Part shown: in pieces, positions 8,516 through 10,486 of the stretch
How positions within the stretch are numbered: the first letter of the stretch is position 1
Layout of the letters: the number at the start of each line of letters is the position of its first letter
Assembly (NCBI GenBank): GCA_025774205.1
Contig: JALGWK010000057.1
Location: forward strand, 1 to 10,486
Length of the DNA stretch: 10,486 nucleotides
From: a bacterium
Lineage (GTDB): Bacteria > Blakebacterota > Blakebacteria > Blakebacterales > Blakebacteraceae
Direction: 5' to 3'
Made by a program: the position numbers and the translations under genes
Notes under the pieces: model-generated
The model's database searches: none
What the model was told of the DNA's origin: nothing
The model's input: the letters and a program-made list of their open reading frames with translations, nothing else

Positions 8516-9336
8516 AGTGTCGGGTAGTAAATCCAGCCTTCGAGTGATACCCGACGCATCTCGTTCGGGCCGGGCACGGCCAGCTTCACGCCGAGGGTGC
8601 TGGCGTCGGCGCTGAAGAAGGTGCCGGTGAGGCCGCAGATGATGGCGTCGAGGGCGTCGTCGTTCTTGATCGCGTCGGCATAGAACTGGCTGTTGGTGTC
8701 GATCGGCACCAGGTTGCTCAGGTGGAGCTGGCGGAGGATATCCTTCCGCCGATCGATGGTGTTCTGGCTCTCGCCGTGGTAGAGAGTGTGGGCGATGCCC
8801 AGCTTCTCGAGGGTGACCTCCGGGGCCACCTCGAGGATCAGCGAGTGGCTCGGCTCGAGACGCTCGAAGGGGAGTACCCGGTAGGTGGGCGGCCGGTTCA
8901 CGAGCGTCTTCATGCCGTACCAGACCATGGTCATCAGGTCGGGATAGGTGTTCTGCAGGGGGCTGGTGGTCTTGAGGTAGCTGTCGGTGAGGCGGAGCGT
9001 GATGTCGTTCTTCCTCACGAAGGGGTCCCGCTTCTTCTCGATCTTCTTCATGGTCCAGTTCTGCTGGACCTCTTCGGCCATCGACAGCCACGAACGGGGG
9101 GGTTCGCCCATCAGGTTCGCGATGAAGTCCACCGGCCAGGAGAAGGGGAAATCGACTGTCAGCAGGACCCGCGAGGAAGCGTATTCCCGGAGCAGGTCGG
9201 GCAGGCCGTCCCGTCCGATCGATTCCAGCCGGATCAGGTCGAACCCCATGAAGGTCCTCCGGCCCACTGCCACCCAGGTCTTCTGCTTCCGGTCCTGGCT
9301 GCTGTAATCCACACCGATATAGTGTGTGAAGGTCAT
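8509..9336 (-). CDS. DUF429 family protein (predicted RNase H-fold nuclease)
   Basis: A 275-residue protein recognised as DUF429 by its acidic motifs, which match an RNase H-like fold: GVDYSS near residue 8 (Asp10), LLTVDFPFSWP (Asp about 62), LEVAPEV (Glu about 169), and NDDALDAIICGLTG near 225-238 (Asp about 227 and 230). The spacing of carboxylates suggests metal-dependent nucleic-acid hydrolysis, but no activity has been shown for the family as far as I know. Start ATG 9336 is chosen because CAGGAG and a stronger GGAGGAG lie just upstream (minus-strand bases about 9340-9355) and the first motif follows at once; a longer frame starting at 9399 adds 21 unlikely residues. It is the first gene of the DUF429-dinB-dnaE2 unit, which points to a role in DNA damage processing. 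That role is inferred from position only. Confidence 0.85.
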   Translation of the reverse strand: MTFTHYIGVDYSSQDRKQKTWVAVGRRTFMGFDLIRLESIGRDGLPDLLREYASSRVLLTVDFPFSWPVDFIANLMGEPPRSWLSMAEEVQQNWTMKKIEKKRDPFVRKNDITLRLTDSYLKTTSPLQNTYPDLMTMVWYGMKTLVNRPPTYRVLPFERLEPSHSLILEVAPEVTLEKLGIAHTLYHGESQNTIDRRKDILRQLHLSNLVPIDTNSQFYADAIKNDDALDAIICGLTGTFFSADASTLGVKLAVPGPNEMRRVSLEGWIYYPTLA

Positions 9337-9402
9337 ATACTCCTGCTCCTCCTGGTGAACTCTCCGGCCTCTTCCAGTCAAGCCCCGCACGGCTGACACC
9401 CA

Positions 9403-9431
9403 TATATAATGAACGGGACGACATCTTCCAA
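9403..9431 (-). promoter_or_regulatory. Putative sigma70 promoter for DUF429-dinB-dnaE2
   Basis: On the minus strand, TTGGAA (9426-9431) and TATATA (9403-9408) are separated by exactly 17 bp. Initiation near 9396 would give a leader of about 60 nt before the DUF429 ATG. It is the best -35/-10 pair found in the gap and lies in an AT-rich stretch. Not tested. Confidence 0.5.
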
Positions 9432-9474
9432 GATTTCCTCACACGCAACTCAAGTATCACATCAACTCGCACTG

Positions 9475-9495
9475 GTTATCACACATTGTGGTAAC
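9475..9495. promoter_or_regulatory. 21-bp imperfect palindrome, candidate operator
   Basis: Half-sites GTTA-n-CACA and TGTG-n-TAAC flank a 3-bp centre; 8 of 10 mirrored positions match. A second promoter-like pair on the minus strand, TTTAAA (9498-9503) and GATAAC (9475-9480) with 17-bp spacing and a TG at the extended -10 position, would be covered by it, the classic place for a repressor site. LexA is the natural candidate but the motif is not one of the LexA boxes I know, so the binding protein is open. Confidence 0.45.
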
Positions 9496-9509
9496 GTTTT
9501 AAATGTGTG
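9480..9509. repeat. 8-bp inverted repeat with 14-bp spacer
   Basis: CACACATT (9480-9487) and AATGTGTG (9502-9509) are exact reverse complements and overlap the right half of the 21-bp palindrome. The shared CACA/TGTG core suggests two alternative or overlapping sites for one dimeric regulator. Alternatively this is simple AT-rich coincidence. Confidence 0.4.
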
Positions 9510-9513
9510 TCCC

Positions 9514-9526
9514 ATATGGTACATAT
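9514..9526. repeat. Short inverted repeat ATATG-gta-CATAT
   Basis: Five-bp arms around a 3-bp centre, upstream of the operator candidate. It is AT-rich and short, so chance is possible; it is listed because it adds to the cluster of dyads in this gap. Confidence 0.25.
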
Positions 9527-9529
9527 CGG

Positions 9530-9544
9530 GGAGCGGACCGCTCC
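9530..9544. repeat. GC-rich 15-bp dyad downstream of the LexA-like gene
   Basis: GGAGCGG and CCGCTCC mirror each other around one base, 16 bp past the stop of the LexA-like gene. As RNA it could form a compact hairpin, but no T-run follows in either direction, so it is at best a weak terminator; an operator is the alternative. Confidence 0.35.
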
Positions 9545-9560
9545 TGACGGTGACTCCGCC

Positions 9561-9947
9561 TCACCCTTCTCCAGCCGATCCCGAGAACGGCACCTTCCGC
9601 AGGACGCCCACAACCACCCCCGCCATCCGGACTCCTCCCCCCGATAGTCTGAGGGGGACCGCGGCGCCCGAAGTGAGCAGGCACCAGGTCCCCCCCTTTC
9701 TGCTGGTCCCCAGCAGAAACCCGTTCCCCTCGAGCTGGACCACGATCAGGTCCCCCTCGCGGGGTGGAGATCCCTCCAGCGCGACCAGGGTGTCCCCGCG
9801 CCTCAGCGGCGGCCTGCCTTCGGCCGCCTCGACCGGGCCTGTCACCCGGAAGAAGTTGGCGGCGGGGTCATCGGCCAGTTCGTGCTGGAGACCTTCCGCC
9901 TCCCGATCGTCCAGAGGGAGCAGCTGCCCCCCGTTCCGTTGCGCCAC
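9561..9947 (-). CDS. Stand-alone LexA C-terminal-like (S24 fold) protein without catalytic residues
   Basis: A 128-residue protein starting at GTG 9947, with a good ribosome site (GGGGGAG about 8 nt upstream) and an in-frame TGA shortly upstream that excludes a longer form. From about residue 32 it can be laid alongside the LexA encoded next door: FFRVTG, then LRRGDTLVALEG, then REGDLIVVQL, and finally VRMAGVVVGVLRK against LexA's LRIQGVVIGVLRR. The catalytic serine motif (GNSM in LexA) is replaced by GPVE, and the lysine of TLKRY by Gly in the matching strand (GFLLGTS). There is no helix-turn-helix and no Ala-Gly cleavage site. It therefore looks like a pseudoprotease or dimerisation module. 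Possible roles, all inferred: a LexA partner or modulator, or an accessory subunit of the polymerases, as UmuD' is for UmuC. It follows lexA by 176 bp on the same strand. Confidence 0.7.
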   Translation of the reverse strand: MAQRNGGQLLPLDDREAEGLQHELADDPAANFFRVTGPVEAAEGRPPLRRGDTLVALEGSPPREGDLIVVQLEGNGFLLGTSRKGGTWCLLTSGAAVPLRLSGGGVRMAGVVVGVLRKVPFSGSAGEG

Positions 9948-9976
9948 GTCTGTCTCCCCCTGCGTCAGTCGCCTCT

Positions 9977-10010
9977 CCCTGAAAGGCGAATAAAAGGCGA
10001 TAATTCAGGG
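9977..10010. promoter_or_regulatory. Nested repeats upstream of the LexA-like gene
   Basis: CCCTGAA (9977-9983) and TTCAGGG (10004-10010) form a 7-bp inverted repeat enclosing two direct copies of AAAGGCGA (9982-9989 and 9993-10000) spaced 11 bp, about one helical turn. Placed 30-63 bp before the GTG, this could be a control site. I see no convincing -35/-10 pair around it. Confidence 0.35.
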
Positions 10011-10011
10011 C

Positions 10012-10029
10012 AAAAAAAGAGCCCCTCTC
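10012..10029 (-). terminator. Possible weak intrinsic terminator of lexA
   Basis: On the minus strand a short stem (AGAG / CTCT around GGG, extendable by a G-T pair) runs directly into seven T. It lies about 95 nt past the lexA stop. The stem is short, so partial read-through into the LexA-like gene is likely. Confidence 0.35.
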
Positions 10030-10123
10030 GTGCCGGTCCTACCTCCCTTCCCTGGTTCCTCTGCTACTCAGACTCTGTTCGGGCTCGCGCGTGTCATGCC
10101 ACGGTTGTTGCGTGACCGGGCAC

Positions 10124-10486
10124 TCAGACAACGCGTCGTCGATAGCGACGCAGAACCCCGATCACGACCCCCTGGATGCGGAGGTCCTCCTCTGGAACCA
10201 TCATGGGGTGCAGGCTGTCGTTGGCCGGCTGGAGCCGGATGATCTTCCCCTCCCGGAAGTAGCGCTTCAGCGTTACCTCCCCGCCGGGGAGCATCGCGAT
10301 CACGGTCTCGCCGTTCTCGGCCGTGTTCCGTTCCTCGACCACCACGTGGTCGCCGTTGTGGATCCCCTCGTCGATCATCGAGTTCCCCTGCACCTCCAGG
10401 GCGAAGGTCCGCCGGCGCCCCAGCATGTCCTCGGGGATCATGATCTCCTCGGCGTCCTGGATCGCCTCGATCGGCAGCCCGGCGGC
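10124..10486 (-). CDS. lexA: LexA repressor, C-terminal protease domain (5' part outside window)
   Basis: The last 120 residues of the SOS repressor, cut by the window edge. The first visible residues are AAGLPIEA, the Ala-Gly autocleavage site followed by the usual Pro-hydrophobic segment. The Ser of the Ser-Lys dyad is in VQGNSMIDEGI (visible residue 36) and the Lys in EVTLKRYF (visible residue 74), the expected spacing. The domain closes with LQPANDSLHP and LRIQGVVIGVLRR, typical of LexA. RecA-stimulated self-cleavage would release target genes, plausibly including the downstream polymerase operon. The N-terminal winged-helix DNA-binding domain is not in the window, so operator specificity cannot be read here. 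The gene ends with TGA at 10124-10126. Confidence 0.95.
   Translation of the reverse strand, partial: AAGLPIEAIQDAEEIMIPEDMLGRRRTFALEVQGNSMIDEGIHNGDHVVVEERNTAENGETVIAMLPGGEVTLKRYFREGKIIRLQPANDSLHPMMVPEEDLRIQGVVIGVLRRYRRRVV

Noticed and set aside
8438-9472. Alternative frame overlapping the DUF429 gene on the same strand
   Set aside because: Its translation is charged low-complexity sequence without motifs, while the 8509-9336 frame carries all DUF429 motifs and a good ribosome site.
9475-9495. DnaA boxes or a replication origin in the AT-rich gap
   Set aside because: The TTATCACAC-like half-site differs from TTATCCACA by more than a single base in register, no further copies exist, and no dnaA or dnaN is nearby.
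10060-10090. LexA box near CTGTTCGGGCTCG
   Set aside because: Only one half resembles a known LexA half-site (GTTC or CGAAC); no mirrored partner at the right spacing.
1-10486. CRISPR array, tRNA, rRNA or insertion sequence
   Set aside because: No regularly spaced repeats, no tRNA-like cloverleaf or rRNA segment, and no transposase or terminal inverted repeats were seen.

Overview
The window reads as a chromosomal segment of a GC-rich, diderm (outer-membrane bearing) bacterium. The diderm inference rests on a periplasmic Slt-type lytic transglycosylase and a small outer-membrane beta-barrel-like protein. GC content, a LexA with the Ala-Gly cleavage site and a DinB/DnaE2 pair would suit Gemmatimonadota or a related FCB-type lineage, but no marker gene here fixes the phylum.

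Left part (1-3770), housekeeping and accessory genes. A minus-strand soluble lytic transglycosylase (17-2251) lies head-to-head with a plus-strand DUF72/YecE-family gene (2294-3145), with about 40 bp between the chosen starts. Then comes an AT-richer patch (about 3146-3743) holding a beta-barrel-like reading frame without a signal peptide or ribosome binding site, probably a 5'-truncated remnant. It converges on the end of the polymerase operon.

Right part (3770-10486), a DNA-damage-response block, all on the minus strand. In transcription order it contains: lexA (its visible 120 residues start at the Ala-Gly cleavage site; the DNA-binding half lies outside the window); a 128-residue stand-alone protein resembling the LexA C-terminal fold but lacking both the catalytic serine and lysine; a 224-bp regulatory gap rich in inverted repeats and promoter-like elements; a DUF429 RNase H-fold protein; a catalytically intact Y-family polymerase (DinB) with a clamp-binding motif; and a DnaE2-type C-family polymerase alpha subunit starting 2 bp after dinB.

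The likely working model is an inducible translesion-synthesis cassette controlled by LexA. It resembles the imuA-imuB-dnaE2 cassettes, but a true DinB stands where ImuB usually is, and a DUF429 protein and a pseudoprotease-like LexA relative occupy the neighbouring positions. These two extra members and the palindromic control region are the least explained parts of the window. Functional links between them are inferred from gene order only.
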